From Thermoanaerobaculia bacterium (GTDB lineage: Bacteria; Acidobacteriota; Thermoanaerobaculia; UBA5066), in assembly GCA_022071945.1 (NCBI GenBank), contig JAJVIN010000022.1, forward strand, positions 1 to 64,000: DNA of 64,000 bases, given 5' to 3'. Position numbers and translations under genes: made by a program. Position 1 is the stretch's first letter; each line of letters starts with the position of its first letter. Under the pieces are notes generated by a model. It was not told the DNA's origin. It worked only from the letters and a program-made list of their open reading frames with translations, and did not search any database. Positions 31,270 to 41,447 of this stretch are shown here, one piece after another.

Positions 31270-31935
31270 ATGTCCGCCCCGAGCGGTCCGGGCCTCCCCG
31301 CGGCCGTCACGAATTCGCTTCTTTCAGCGTTCCAGACAGCCTCCGACCTCTTCTCGGAAGGACTCGACAAGAGCCTCCCCGGGGAGATCGTGTGCCGGGC
31401 GGGGTGTTTCGGCTGTTGCATTGGCCTCTTCGAGATCTCCCTTCCCGAGGCTCTCCTCGTCCGGGAGGGTTTCGACTCCCTCCCCGCCCAGGAGCGCGCG
31501 GAGATCCGCTCGCGCGCGGAGCACATCGTCCGAAAGACCGCCGCCTCGTTCCCGGGCAACGTCCGAACCGGCCTCCTCGATCCCGGCCGGACCGAGGAGG
31601 CCGACGACGCCTACTTCGACGCCGCAGCGGACCACGCCTGCCCGATGCTCGAACTCCCTTCCGGCCGCTGCAGGGTCTACGCATTCCGGCCCATCACCTG
31701 CCGGACCTACGGCCTGGCCTGGAAGCGGGAAGGCAAGGTGATCCACCCGTCCTGCCAGCTGAATCTCGCCGGCCTGCCCCCAGAGCGCCAGACGGAGACG
31801 GGCGTCGATCTCGAGCGCATCGACGAAGGGCTCGCCCCCTGCCTCCCGTTGGCCCAGGAGCGGGATCTCCCCCTCGATTGCGAGACCACCCTCGCCCACG
31901 TGGTGACCGGCGAGGCGTTCGGTCCTTCGGACTGA
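31270..31935 (+). CDS. YkgJ-type cysteine-cluster (zinc/iron-chelating) protein
   Basis: A protein of 221 residues from the ATG at 31270. It carries the cysteine cluster CRAGCFGCC near residue 45 and the second group CPMLE...GRCRVYAFRPITCRTYG, the pattern of the CxxCxxCC/YkgJ family of presumed metal-binding proteins. No catalytic role is established for the family. It is divergent from the atp cluster and converges with the large histidine kinase. Confidence 0.85.
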   Translation: MSAPSGPGLPAAVTNSLLSAFQTASDLFSEGLDKSLPGEIVCRAGCFGCCIGLFEISLPEALLVREGFDSLPAQERAEIRSRAEHIVRKTAASFPGNVRTGLLDPGRTEEADDAYFDAAADHACPMLELPSGRCRVYAFRPITCRTYGLAWKREGKVIHPSCQLNLAGLPPERQTETGVDLERIDEGLAPCLPLAQERDLPLDCETTLAHVVTGEAFGPSD

Positions 31936-32026
31936 CGGCCCGCGGCCCCGCCCGCCGTTCGCAGCCGCCCCTTCCCGGGGGGGGAACCTCCCCTTGTGGC
32001 CAGGGTGGACGGGTCTGATCTCGCCC

Positions 32027-35000
32027 TCAGGCCGCCGGTTCGCGGCCCCGGCCCCCCTTCGACCGGGGCAGATAGATCTTGAAAGTGGTCCCCCGGCCAA
32101 CCCCGCTCTCGACCTCGATGTGACCCCCGGACTGCTGCACGAAGCCGTACACCATCGCGAGGCCCAGTCCCGTCCCCTTCCCCGCCGTCTTCGTCGTGAA
32201 GAACGGTTCGAACACCCTGTCCCGGGTCGCGTCGTCCATTCCCTGTCCCGTGTCCGTCACCGAGATGAGCACATGTCCGGCCGCGGCTGGCGACGGCCTG
32301 CGCTCGGCGACCGGGGGCTCGGCCGTGCTCGTCTCGATCACGAGCCGCCCCCCATCCGGCATGGCGTCGCGCGCGTTGGCGGCGAGATTGGTGATCGCCT
32401 GCTCGAGCGCCGCGGGATCGACCCTCGCCAGGACCTCAGAGTCCCCCCGGCGAAGGACGAGCTCCACTTTCTCGCCCACGAGACGGACCAGGAACTTCTC
32501 GAGGCTGGCCAGGATCCCGTTCACATCCACGTCCCGTGGGCGCAGGATCTGCTTGCGGCTGAAGGCGAGGAGCTGGCCGGTCAGGTCCGCGGCCCGCTCT
32601 CCCGCTTTCTGGATCTCCGAGATCGCCTCACGATTTGGATCGGTGAGCCCCATCTGCCCCAGCACCAGCTCGCTGTACCCATTGATCACGGTCAACAGGT
32701 TCTTGAAGTCATGGGCCACCCCGCCGGCCAGCCGGCCCACGGCCTCGAGTTTCTGGGCCTGGCGGAAGTCCTCCTCCATCCGCTTGATCTCCGTGACGTC
32801 CCGGGAGATCGCAATGATCCGGGAGATCCGAAAGAACTCGTCGCGAGCCGGAATCAGGATGGTGTGAAGAGTCCTTCGCCCCGCGGGGAGGACGAGCTCG
32901 AGCTCTTCCTCCAGGGTGCGCTCCTCGGACGCGCACTGGCGGTACTTCTGCTCCAGGACTTGGGCGGCCTCCGGCGGGTAGATCTCCGTGGCGCTCCGGC
33001 CCAGGAAGGCCTCACGGGGAATCCCGGTCTGACTCTCGAGCACCGGATTGACGGCCACTGTCCGGAAGGAGCCGGCCGGGGTGATCTCCAGGAGATAGAG
33101 CCCGTCCAGGACGTTGTCGAAGATGTCGCGGTACCGTTCCTCGCTGATGCGCAGAGCCTCTTCGGCGCGGCGCCGCTCCGTGATGTCCTGGACGGTTCCT
33201 CGCTTCTTCAGGAGTCTTCCGTCCGCATCGAGGACCGTCTCGGCGACCTGGTGAAGGATCCGGGTCGTCCCGTCTGGCCGGATGATCCTGTAGTCGATCT
33301 GGAGCCCCTCGGGCCCGGTCCTGGGGATCGCGGAGATGGCGGCGGCCACGCGGGCCCGGTCGTCCGGATGGACCCGCGACAGGAGAGTCTCGAGCGAGGG
33401 CTTACGCTCTCCTCCTTCCAGGTCGAAGATCCGGTGGGTTTCCGCGGAAAAGAAGAGCTCCTTGTGATCGAAGACCCACTCCCAGCTCCCGATCCGGGCG
33501 ATTCGCTGCGCCTGGGCGAGGCGGACTTCGCTTTCCCTGAGATTCCGGTAGGAGAGAAGGCTCGTCAGGCCGTCGGTCAATCTCCGGCCGATCTCCCTGA
33601 AGAGCCGCTTCTCCTCGTCCGAAAAGACTCGCGGATGCGAGCACTGGTGAAGGCCGAACATGTACGGGCTGTCCCCCTTGGGGTAGACCGCCATGCAGAG
33701 CTGGGACTTCATGCCGTAGCGGGCCGAGACCTCCTCCGGCATCGAGTTTGGAGAGCCCGGGCCGAAGGCGACGGGCTCGGAGGAGTTCAGGACCGCCGTG
33801 AAGACCCGCACGGCCTCCGGGGTCATGGGGAACCTCGCCTTCTCCTCGAAGGCCCCGGGGTACTCGGGCCGGGTCCGTTCCATCGGCGTCCACCACCAGG
33901 GGGCCGCCGGATCGCACGGGTAGATCAGGAAGGCCCGGTCGCACCCTAGGATCGAGAGGACGAGATCGAGGACGTCGCTCATCATCCGCTCGATGTCGTT
34001 CGTCCCCTGGATCGCCATGTTGACGCGGTCCAGGTGCTCGAAGAACTGGAGGTGGGCCAGGCGCTCCTCCCCCGCGCGTTTCTCCTCGGTGATGTCGAGC
34101 GAGAGAACGAAGATCCCCTCTGGCGCCGGCTCGACGCTGAGGGAGTACCAGGCCGTCTCTCCGTCCGCGAACGTGAAGGACTCCCTGAATCGCTGCGGGA
34201 TCCTCTCTTCCATGCACCGGCGGTACCGGGTGAAGACGGGCGACGTCTCGATCCCGGGATAGGCGTCGGTCAGCTTCCGTCCGATCAGGTCCGTTCGGGC
34301 CTTCCGGCCGTGCCGGGCCGCCGCTTCGTTCAGGTAGAGGAACGTCCAGTCGGGCGCGATGATCATGCACCCCTCGAGCATCTCGTCCAGCGTCTGTCTG
34401 AAGCGGCTCTCGGAGGCCTTCAGGGCTTCCACGGCCTTTCGGCGTTCCGCCCTCAGACGCAGAGTCGTGATGCCGAAGGCGAGGTCACCCGAGAGTTCCT
34501 CCAGAAGGGCGATCTCCCTGTCGGAGAACGAGTTCGGCTCGCCCGAGTAGATGTTGACGACGCCGAACGTCCTTCCGTCTCCGTCCTTCAGCGGTAGGCC
34601 GATGCTGGCCCGGTAGCCCCGTTTCAGCCCCGCCTCGCGCCAGGGTTTGGTCCTGGGGTCGGTCGCGAAGTCCTGGACGCAGGCCGTCCGGCCCGTGCGC
34701 GCAGCCGTTCCTCCCGGTCCGCGTCCCAGCTCGTCGTCCGCCCAGGTGAGTCTCGCCCCCTCGACATATCCGTCGTCGTGACCGGCCCAGGCGACGAGCC
34801 GGATCGACTTTCTCTCGTCGTCCTCGAGGAAACCCACCCACGCCAGCCGGTAGCCCGCCTCCTCGCAGATGATGCGGGTGACCTCCGCAAGAAGGGTCTC
34901 CTCGTCCTCGGCCCGCATGAGGGTCTGGTTGCAGGTGCTGATGGCGGAGAGCTCCCGGTTGAGCCGGAAGAGAGCGTCCTCGGCGCGCTTGCGGGCCGTG

Positions 35001-36091
35001 ATGTCGACAAACGACACGATGACGCCCAGAAGCTCGCCCTTTTGTCCGGTCTCGGGGACCGCGTTGATCAGGAGCCAGGAGGCCTCGCGCTCGGCCGGAA
35101 CGTGAACGCCGGCCACGAGGTCCCGCGCGGGCTGGCCGGAGGCGAGCACCCTGCTCACCGGGTACTCCTCTACGGGCATCGGGGTGCCGTCTTCCCTGAG
35201 GAAGCGCCAGCCGGGATCGAGGAGGGCCTTGCCGGACATCTGCTCCCCGGAGAGCCCGAGGAGCTTCTGGGCCAGGGGGTTGCTGTGGAGCACGAGGCCC
35301 CTGGCATCATGGACGACGATGGCGGCCTGAACGTCCCGGAGGAGCGTCCGATAGCGCTCTTCGGCCGACCGCAATTCGGCGTCCCGGCCGGCCAGCGCTT
35401 CGAGCATCGCGTTGAACTCCTGCGCGATGCCGGCCGCCTCGTCGTTCCCCGAAACCGCCGCGCGTGCCGCCGAGTCTCCCCTGCGGACCCTGTCCATCGT
35501 CCGCTGGACCGCGTGCAACCGGCGGGTGATCTGGTGACCGAGAAGCCACGCCAGGAGCGACCCGGCGGCTATGGCCACCAGCGCGTAGAGGATCCCGTCT
35601 CGGGTGATCGCCGAAAGGCGCTCCGAGGCTTTTTCTTGTCCCAGGCCCACTCGCGCCCAGCCGATGTGCCGCCCCCCGAGGGTGGCGGGCGTCGCGACAT
35701 CGACGAGCGCGGCAGTCCTGGAAATCACGGCTTGACTGGCCCGGGCCGGCATTCCGGGCATCACGCGGCCCCGAAGTGAGGAATCTGTCCCGGCGAGGAC
35801 CCGTCCCGTCTCGTCCGTCAAGGCTACGAACAGGATCTCCGGATAGCGGCGCTGAACGTCCACGAGCTCCTGAAGCCCGGCCACGTCCGAGGCGGCGATC
35901 CACCCGGCGCTCGAGGTCGCGAGCGCCCGGGAGAGGGCCTCGGCCTGCTCGACCTGGCGTTCCAGCAGCATGGCGCGCTGCCGGATGGTCAGGTCGGCGA
36001 CGAAGAGAGCCATCATGACCGCATGGACGAGCGCCACCGAAAGGATGAGGCGCCCGCGGAGGGATCCGGGGAAGAGGCGGATCGCCCGCAT
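32027..36091 (-). CDS. Large membrane sensor histidine kinase (HAMP, 4 PAS, 2 GAF)
   Basis: A 1354-residue sensor kinase. TM1 (about 12-32) and TM2 (about 165-187) enclose a small periplasmic domain. In order follow HAMP (190-240), PAS (about 245-365), GAF (about 390-545), PAS (565-680), GAF-like (700-870), PAS (885-1000), PAS (1005-1120), a HisKA dimerisation helix with the phospho-acceptor H1127 in VAHDFKN, and an HATPase_c domain. The ATPase motifs are [18 protein letters not shown] and [15 protein letters not shown]. No receiver domain and no adjacent response regulator are present. The start is ATG 36091 (GGAGG seven bases upstream); it overlaps the stop of the PhnD-like gene by one base (TGATG), so the two should be co-translated. 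Confidence 0.93.
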   Translation of the reverse strand: MRAIRLFPGSLRGRLILSVALVHAVMMALFVADLTIRQRAMLLERQVEQAEALSRALATSSAGWIAASDVAGLQELVDVQRRYPEILFVALTDETGRVLAGTDSSLRGRVMPGMPARASQAVISRTAALVDVATPATLGGRHIGWARVGLGQEKASERLSAITRDGILYALVAIAAGSLLAWLLGHQITRRLHAVQRTMDRVRRGDSAARAAVSGNDEAAGIAQEFNAMLEALAGRDAELRSAEERYRTLLRDVQAAIVVHDARGLVLHSNPLAQKLLGLSGEQMSGKALLDPGWRFLREDGTPMPVEEYPVSRVLASGQPARDLVAGVHVPAEREASWLLINAVPETGQKGELLGVIVSFVDITARKRAEDALFRLNRELSAISTCNQTLMRAEDEETLLAEVTRIICEEAGYRLAWVGFLEDDERKSIRLVAWAGHDDGYVEGARLTWADDELGRGPGGTAARTGRTACVQDFATDPRTKPWREAGLKRGYRASIGLPLKDGDGRTFGVVNIYSGEPNSFSDREIALLEELSGDLAFGITTLRLRAERRKAVEALKASESRFRQTLDEMLEGCMIIAPDWTFLYLNEAAARHGRKARTDLIGRKLTDAYPGIETSPVFTRYRRCMEERIPQRFRESFTFADGETAWYSLSVEPAPEGIFVLSLDITEEKRAGEERLAHLQFFEHLDRVNMAIQGTNDIERMMSDVLDLVLSILGCDRAFLIYPCDPAAPWWWTPMERTRPEYPGAFEEKARFPMTPEAVRVFTAVLNSSEPVAFGPGSPNSMPEEVSARYGMKSQLCMAVYPKGDSPYMFGLHQCSHPRVFSDEEKRLFREIGRRLTDGLTSLLSYRNLRESEVRLAQAQRIARIGSWEWVFDHKELFFSAETHRIFDLEGGERKPSLETLLSRVHPDDRARVAAAISAIPRTGPEGLQIDYRIIRPDGTTRILHQVAETVLDADGRLLKKRGTVQDITERRRAEEALRISEERYRDIFDNVLDGLYLLEITPAGSFRTVAVNPVLESQTGIPREAFLGRSATEIYPPEAAQVLEQKYRQCASEERTLEEELELVLPAGRRTLHTILIPARDEFFRISRIIAISRDVTEIKRMEEDFRQAQKLEAVGRLAGGVAHDFKNLLTVINGYSELVLGQMGLTDPNREAISEIQKAGERAADLTGQLLAFSRKQILRPRDVDVNGILASLEKFLVRLVGEKVELVLRRGDSEVLARVDPAALEQAITNLAANARDAMPDGGRLVIETSTAEPPVAERRPSPAAAGHVLISVTDTGQGMDDATRDRVFEPFFTTKTAGKGTGLGLAMVYGFVQQSGGHIEVESGVGRGTTFKIYLPRSKGGRGREPAA

Positions 36092-37005
36092 CAACGCTCC
36101 TCCACCGGCCGGACCTCCCGCTCGAACCGGGCGACGTAGTCACGCACGGCGTCGTAGTCCCCGTCGGCGGCCGGAAGAAAGCGCGCCGTCTCCATGCCGG
36201 CGAGGATCGCGCGTCCCTCGTCGTTGCCGTTCAGCGCGAGAAGAAGCGCCTGGATTTCCTCCACGCGGGCTCCGGGCACGTCCCGGCGAACCATGACGGA
36301 GTTGTTGAGGAGAGGCTCCGTCTCCCACAGGACGACGAGGTCCCTGGCCTCTTCGGGGTGCTCCCGCTGGAAGGCCCGCCACGGAGGGGGCCAGGTCGCG
36401 CCCGCGTCAGTCAAACGGAGGTAGACATTCATGATGGCGGACTCCTGGGAGCCCACGTACTTGTTCTCGAGGTCCTTCGTGACGTTGATCCCGTGGCTGT
36501 GAAGGAACGACTGCGGCATGATGCAGGCTGCCAGGGCCGTGCGGGCCGGATAGCTGACCCGCTTCCCCTTGAGGTCGGCCGGGTGCTTCAGTCCGCTGTC
36601 GCGGCGCGCGACCAGGAGCCCCTTGAAGTCGGCGGCCTCTCCCGCCATGGCAATGACCCGGTATCCGGCCTCGATCGCCCGGAGCGTCTGCCACGGGTTC
36701 GGCAGGAGGAACTCGGGTTTCCCCTTCTTGTACTTGTCCTCGAAGCTCGCGTAATCGCGTGACGCCTCGAGCGTGAGCTGGACATCCCGCTGGTGCCGGT
36801 TGAGGTAGTCGAGAAGCGGCTGGTAGGCCTGGCTCAGCTTGGAGGGGTTGTGAAGGGGGTGGACCGCGAACCGGTAGACCGGCATACGGGCGCCGGGCGG
36901 TCTCTTCCGAGGGCCCGGATCAACCGGCCCCTCCTGTTGGACGCACCCCAGAACGAGCCCCACCGCAAGGGCCACGAGTCCCCAACTCGCGCAACGGCTG
37001 GCCAT
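36091..37005 (-). CDS. PhnD-like periplasmic substrate-binding lipoprotein
   Basis: A protein of 304 residues, a lipoprotein (signal GLVALAVGLVLGC with the lipobox Cys) of the phosphate/phosphite/phosphonate-binding (PhnD/SsuA/transferrin) fold. Blocks include YRFAVHPLHNPSKLSQAYQPLLDYL, YASFEDKYKKGKPEFLLPNPWQTLRA, LKGKRVSYPARTAL and a C-terminal NGNDEGRAILAGM. The start is ATG 37005 with AGGAGG just upstream. No ABC permease or ATPase gene is nearby. Instead it is coupled to a giant histidine kinase whose periplasmic part is small, so it probably works as the ligand sensor rather than in transport. The ligand is unknown. Confidence 0.85.
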   Translation of the reverse strand: MASRCASWGLVALAVGLVLGCVQQEGPVDPGPRKRPPGARMPVYRFAVHPLHNPSKLSQAYQPLLDYLNRHQRDVQLTLEASRDYASFEDKYKKGKPEFLLPNPWQTLRAIEAGYRVIAMAGEAADFKGLLVARRDSGLKHPADLKGKRVSYPARTALAACIMPQSFLHSHGINVTKDLENKYVGSQESAIMNVYLRLTDAGATWPPPWRAFQREHPEEARDLVVLWETEPLLNNSVMVRRDVPGARVEEIQALLLALNGNDEGRAILAGMETARFLPAADGDYDAVRDYVARFEREVRPVEER

Positions 37006-37084
37006 GACCCTCCTCTCACCGCCGTGCCCCGCGTTCACCCTGTCGGGTCAACGATACCGCCATTCGGGGCACTTTGAATCCTGA

Positions 37085-37287
37085 GCCTCCCCTTACGAAG
37101 GGGAGGCTGGAGTTTCTACACTTGGGTGTCGGTAGTTCCGTGCGTCCCCTTACGAAGGGAAGGCAGGCGCGTGAGCGCCGGAGGGGTCCACGGGGAGACC
37201 TCGGATGGCGCGGGCCAGCCAACAAGGTCCGGCGCACGAACCCCTCCCGGGCGCCACGGCCCGGCCTCCTCTTCGTAAGGGGAGGCG
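37085..37287. repeat. Cluster of three REP-like palindromes in the spacer upstream of the PhnD-like gene
   Basis: The spacer of about 375 bp between the PhnD-like and MscS genes holds three related units. The first (37085-37107) has perfect 10-base arms GCCTCCCCTT and AAGGGGAGGC around ACG. The second (from 37145) and third (ending 37287, inverted) share CCCCTTACGAAG and a second conserved part (GCGCC...GGGAGGGGT-like) over roughly 50 bp. Units two and three thus form a long imperfect inverted repeat. No coding potential is seen here. A related hairpin occurs at 22.5 kb. Confidence 0.8.
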
Positions 37288-37380
37288 CCGGGCACCCACA
37301 ACCAGAAACCCGTCTCATTCAGTAACTTATCCACGGGCAGGCTCCGTCGCCCGCCTGCTCGGGGTCGAGGCGGGATGGGG

Positions 37381-38196
37381 CTAAACGTTCCGGACGGCCA
37401 TGCGTGTCTCGGGCACGGCGAAGCCCCCGGCGGCACCGACGTCGGTAATCGCCTTGTTCGTGTCGAAGTAGACCTGCCAGTAGTTGTTGTTGTGGCAGAA
37501 GGGACGAACGGCGAGGACGGTTCCCATTGGATTGAATTCCAGGATCTCCACGCTCGGCTCGGGGTCGGCGATGACGTTGGGGATGGCCTTGAGCCGTTCC
37601 CGGAGCTTCTTGATCGCGTCCTGGGGATCGACCGAGTGGGCGAGCTGGGCCTTGAGGTCGACGCGCCGGTACGGGTTGGCCGTGTAGTTGCTGATGGAGT
37701 CCGAGAAGATCTTGTTGTTCCCGACATAGATCCGGACGTTGTCCGGGGTGTCGACGGCGGTGACGAAGAGGCCGATCTCCTTGACGTCGCCGGTCACGCC
37801 CCCGACCGTGATCATGTCTCCGACCTTGAAGGGCCGCAGGACCATGAGGAAGAGCCCCGCCGCGAAGTTCGCGAGGAGGCCGGACCAGGCCGCGCCGATC
37901 GCGATGCCGGCGGCGGCCAGGAGGGCGGCGAACGAGGTCGTCTCGATCCCCATGACGCTGAGGATGGCGATGAGGATCAGGACTTTCAGGAGGACGTTCG
38001 TGCTCGCATCGAGGTAGTTCGCCAGTGTCTTGTCGACGTGGCGGGCGGCGAGGGTGCGGCCGAGGAGAGCGCGGAGCCCCTTGACAATCCATCCTCCGAC
38101 GATCCACACGGCCAGGGCTCCGAGAAGGCGCCAGCCAAACGGAAGGACGTAGGCGTTGAAGAGCGCATTGAGTTGACCAACGAAGTCGGTGGGCAT
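37381..38196 (-). CDS. Small-conductance mechanosensitive channel (MscS type)
   Basis: A 271-residue channel close in size to E. coli MscS (286). Three N-terminal helices end in the pore helix (LLAAAGIAIGAAWSGLLANFAAGLFLMVLRPFKVGD), followed by the beta domain (IYVGNNKIFSDSISNYTANPYRRVD) and the C-terminal alpha/beta domain. AAGGAG is six bases before the ATG. It opens under membrane tension during osmotic down-shock. It is unlike the cNMP-fused channel at 11.5 kb in having no accessory domain. Confidence 0.94.
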   Translation of the reverse strand: MPTDFVGQLNALFNAYVLPFGWRLLGALAVWIVGGWIVKGLRALLGRTLAARHVDKTLANYLDASTNVLLKVLILIAILSVMGIETTSFAALLAAAGIAIGAAWSGLLANFAAGLFLMVLRPFKVGDMITVGGVTGDVKEIGLFVTAVDTPDNVRIYVGNNKIFSDSISNYTANPYRRVDLKAQLAHSVDPQDAIKKLRERLKAIPNVIADPEPSVEILEFNPMGTVLAVRPFCHNNNYWQVYFDTNKAITDVGAAGGFAVPETRMAVRNV

Positions 38197-38339
38197 GTGC
38201 AGCTCCTTCTGGCCACTCCGGGCCGGCCGCGGCGGGTTTGTCCGCGCGGTGGTTTTCGAGATCGAGTGTCGCCAGTATAGGGACTCCGTCTTCGCCGCGC
38301 CTTGTCGGAGGGGGCGGGGACCGGACCGGGGGGGCGGAC

Positions 38340-38753
38340 CTAGGCTTTGGGGGGCGGTCCCTTCTTCACGGCGCTCGAGGAGCCAGCGCCCGAGGAGCCA
38401 GCGCCCGCGGCGCCCGAGGCGGCGGGTCCCGTCTCGACGGGCCCCTGGATCGTCGCGCCTTCCTCCACGACGAGGGCGGGGGTATGGAGCTCGGCATAGA
38501 TCCGGGCGCCGGTGTGGATCTCCATCCTCTCCCGGGCGTAAGCGACGCCCCGGAAGCAGCCGGAGATGGAGAGGCGTCCCACGCGGATCTCCCCCTCGAT
38601 CTCCGCGGACTCTCCGACGATGAGCTCGTTCTCGGAGATGATGGTCCCCTTGACCTGGCCGTCGATCCGGAAGACGTCGTCGAACGAGAGGGTTCCCTCG
38701 ACCCGGCTGCCGCGGTCGAGGAAGCCGTTGAGGGCCGGATTCCCCTTCTTCAC
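38340..38753 (-). CDS. Bactofilin
   Basis: A 137-residue polymer-forming cytoskeletal protein. The beta-helical bactofilin core spans about residues 10-105 (VEGTLSFDDVFRIDGQVKGTI, GESAEIEGEIRVGRLSISG, RMEIHTGARIYAEL, LVVEEGATIQG), followed by a low-complexity Ala/Gly/Ser tail ending KKGPPPKA. It starts at a GTG overlapping the parB stop by four bases (GTGA). Coupling to parAB suggests a role in anchoring the origin-segregation machinery, as described for bactofilins with ParABS in Myxococcus. That function is inference here. Confidence 0.93.
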   Translation of the reverse strand: MKKGNPALNGFLDRGSRVEGTLSFDDVFRIDGQVKGTIISENELIVGESAEIEGEIRVGRLSISGCFRGVAYARERMEIHTGARIYAELHTPALVVEEGATIQGPVETGPAASGAAGAGSSGAGSSSAVKKGPPPKA

Positions 38754-39612
38754 AGCTCGTCCTTCACGAGGCGGTCGAAGAGACCGATCAGCTGCTGCTC
38801 GGAGAAGTAGGAGATGCGGATCTGCCCGCCCTTTCCCTTGCGGCGGATCTCGACCTTGGTGGAGAGGGCCCGTTCGAGGCGTCGTTCGGCGTCGCGGGTG
38901 TCGGCGTCTTTCTGTGGCGCCTGCGGCTCGGGCTTGGGCTCGGAGGAGAACTTCGCGGCCCGGGCCTCGGCCGCCCGGACGGAGAGCCCCCTGGCGACGA
39001 TCTCCTTGGCGAGGGTCTCCTGATCGGCAAGGGAGGTGAGGCTGAGGATCGCGCGGGCGTGGCCGGCCGTGATCTGTCCCTCGGCGAGGAGGAGCCGGAT
39101 GTCGGAGGGGAGCTTGAGGAGCCGGAGGGTGTTGGCGACGGTGGCCCGGTCCTTCCCCACTCGCTGGGCAATGTCGTCCTGGGTCATGCCGAGCTCGTCC
39201 CGCAGCTGGTGGTAGGCCTCGGCTTCCTCGAGGGGGGTGAGGTCTTCTCTCTGGACGTTCTCGACCAAGGCTAGGAGGAGATGGTCCCGGTTCTCGAGCC
39301 CCTCCCTGACGAGAACGGGAACCTCGGAGAGGCCGGCGAGGGAGGCGGCGCGGTAGCGGCGCTCCCCCGCGAGGATGCGAAAGCGGTCGCCGTCCCGGGT
39401 GACGAGGATGGGCTGGAGGATCCCCGAGACCTTGATCGACTCGGCGAGCTCGGAGAGGGCGGCGTCCGAGAAGTGCTTGCGCGGCTGGAGCCGGTTCGCC
39501 TCGAGCTTCGCGAGCGGGACGAGTCGGACGTGCTGACCCGCGGACGGGGACTCGGCGGGACGTGCGGCGGGGATCAGGGCGGAGAGTCCGCGCCCCAGAC
39601 CGGGTTTCTTGA

Positions 39613-39616
<4 letters not shown>
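38750..39616 (-). CDS. parB: Chromosome-partitioning protein ParB
   Basis: A 288-residue centromere-binding CTPase. The CTP-binding motif is GERRYRAA, preceded by the conserved RLQPRKHFSD. The HTH is MTQDDIAQRVGKDRATVANTLRLL, with the GHARAIL segment after it. The short C-terminal dimerisation domain closes with RISYFSEQQLIGLFDRL. The start GTG (39616) overlaps the parA stop by four bases. It should bind the two parS sites upstream of parA and spread from there. Confidence 0.96.
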
Positions 39617-40436
<820 letters not shown>

Positions 40437-40440
<4 letters not shown>

Positions 40441-40778
40441 GTGAAACACTCCAACACGCCAATTCCCCGGCGCCCGGCCACGCGGCGCTCGGCTCCCGGG
40501 ACTCCACCGAACGCCCCGGCCCGCACCCCACTCTCGGAGCGGGCGACCCCGAGGAGCTCGCCCGTGGCCCAGAGCAGCGCCCCTGAGTCTCGCGTTCTCC
40601 GTGGCCTCGCGGCACGGACAATCCGTCCGGCAACGCGCCAGCCGTGGTTGGCGCGCCAGCCGGGGCTCTCGAGGGCGGGCGCGAGGCTGATGGCAGTGGC
40701 CGTCTTGCCCACGCCCCCCGTTTGGCTCACGACGGCCAGGACCCGGGGTCCAGAGGGAACGATTTCTTGCTGTTTCAC
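40437..40778 (-). CDS. Chimeric parA N-terminus / rsmG C-terminus reading frame (duplication product)
   Basis: A 113-residue in-frame fusion created by the tandem duplication. Residues 1-39 copy the ParA start (VKQQEIVPSGPRVLAVV, then QTGGVGKTATA), with the signature lysine K20 changed to T. The remainder copies the RsmG C-terminus (GRIVRAARP, ATGELLGVARSESG, GIGVLECFT). It begins at a GTG inside parS site 2 overlapping the rsmG stop, and ends inside parS site 1 overlapping the parA start. Neither half carries a complete active site, so it is probably a relic. The open frame with 4-nt overlaps at both ends suggests it is still translated. Confidence 0.65.
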
Positions 40779-40786
40779 GTGAAACA
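40771..40786. promoter_or_regulatory. parS site 2
   Basis: A second perfect TGTTTCACGTGAAACA, 338 bp from site 1. It encodes the last residues and stop of rsmG (CFT-stop) and the GTG start of the chimeric frame. About 13 kb from dnaA, it is well placed for origin segregation. Confidence 0.95.
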
Positions 40787-41446
40787 CTCCAGCACGCCAA
40801 TTCCCCGGCGCTCGGCGCCCGGAACCCCGTGGAACGCCCCGGCCCGCGCCCCGCTCTCGGAGCGGGCGGCCGCGAAGAGCTCGCCCGTCGTCCAGAGGAC
40901 CGCCCGCGCGTCTCGCGCCATCCACGGCCTCGCGGCGCGGACAATCCGTCCGGCGTGGGCCACGGCTCGTGTCGTCAGGAGGTCGAAAGGCGGGTTCACG
41001 GGAGACTCTGGGGAGTCCGGGAATCTAACGTTCCACACCCGCCCCGTCAATCCGAGATCCCGGATCACCCGTTCGAGAAACCCTGCCTTCTTCCCCGTCG
41101 ACTCCACGAGGACGCCATCCACGTCCGGCCGGCAGATCAGGAGCGGGATCGCGGGGAATCCCCCGCCGGACCCGACATCGAGCATCCGGAACCGTCTTCC
41201 GTCTTCGGGTCCCGGGAGAAACGAGAGTCCATGGAGCGAGTCGACGAGCTGCTCGCCAACCAGCACATCCACGCTGGCCATCCGAGCCGAGACCAGGTTC
41301 ATCGTCCGGTTTGCCGCGAGAAGAAGCTCCAAATAGCGGACGAGCTCGCCCCGCCGTGCACCGGCCACCCCGGACACGGGGCCGGAAAGCCGCGCAAGAC
41401 CGGCCGCCACCGCCGCGCCGACATCGCCCCCATCCCTTTCCCCCAC
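40775..41446 (-). CDS. rsmG: 16S rRNA (guanine-N7)-methyltransferase RsmG (GidB)
   Basis: A 223-residue methyltransferase acting on G527 of 16S rRNA. The SAM site is LDVGSGGGFPAIPL (about 92-105), with conserved LVSARMASVDVLVGEQLVDSL before it and VRFPDSPESPVNPPFDLLTTRAVA after it. The C-terminus beyond about residue 170 is Arg/Ala-rich and ends ECFT within parS site 2. The start is GTG 41446, one base after the mnmG stop. Confidence 0.94.
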   Translation of the reverse strand: MGERDGGDVGAAVAAGLARLSGPVSGVAGARRGELVRYLELLLAANRTMNLVSARMASVDVLVGEQLVDSLHGLSFLPGPEDGRRFRMLDVGSGGGFPAIPLLICRPDVDGVLVESTGKKAGFLERVIRDLGLTGRVWNVRFPDSPESPVNPPFDLLTTRAVAHAGRIVRAARPWMARDARAVLWTTGELFAAARSESGARAGAFHGVPGAERRGIGVLECFT

Positions 41447-41447
41447 G

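Noticed and set aside
31960-32026. G-run/C-run hairpin between the Cys-cluster gene and the histidine kinase, considered as a further REP copy or terminator
   Set aside because: Arms are homopolymeric and short, with no shared core with the 37-kb units and no T-run.
37085-37287. Considered as a short CRISPR array because of recurring palindromes with spacers
   Set aside because: The units differ in orientation and length, the intervals are uneven and no cas gene is present; REP-like repeats explain it better.
37327-37335. TTATCCACG, resembling a DnaA box, near the REP cluster
   Set aside because: It stands alone with no neighbouring boxes and is far from dnaA; a single 9-mer with one mismatch is expected by chance.
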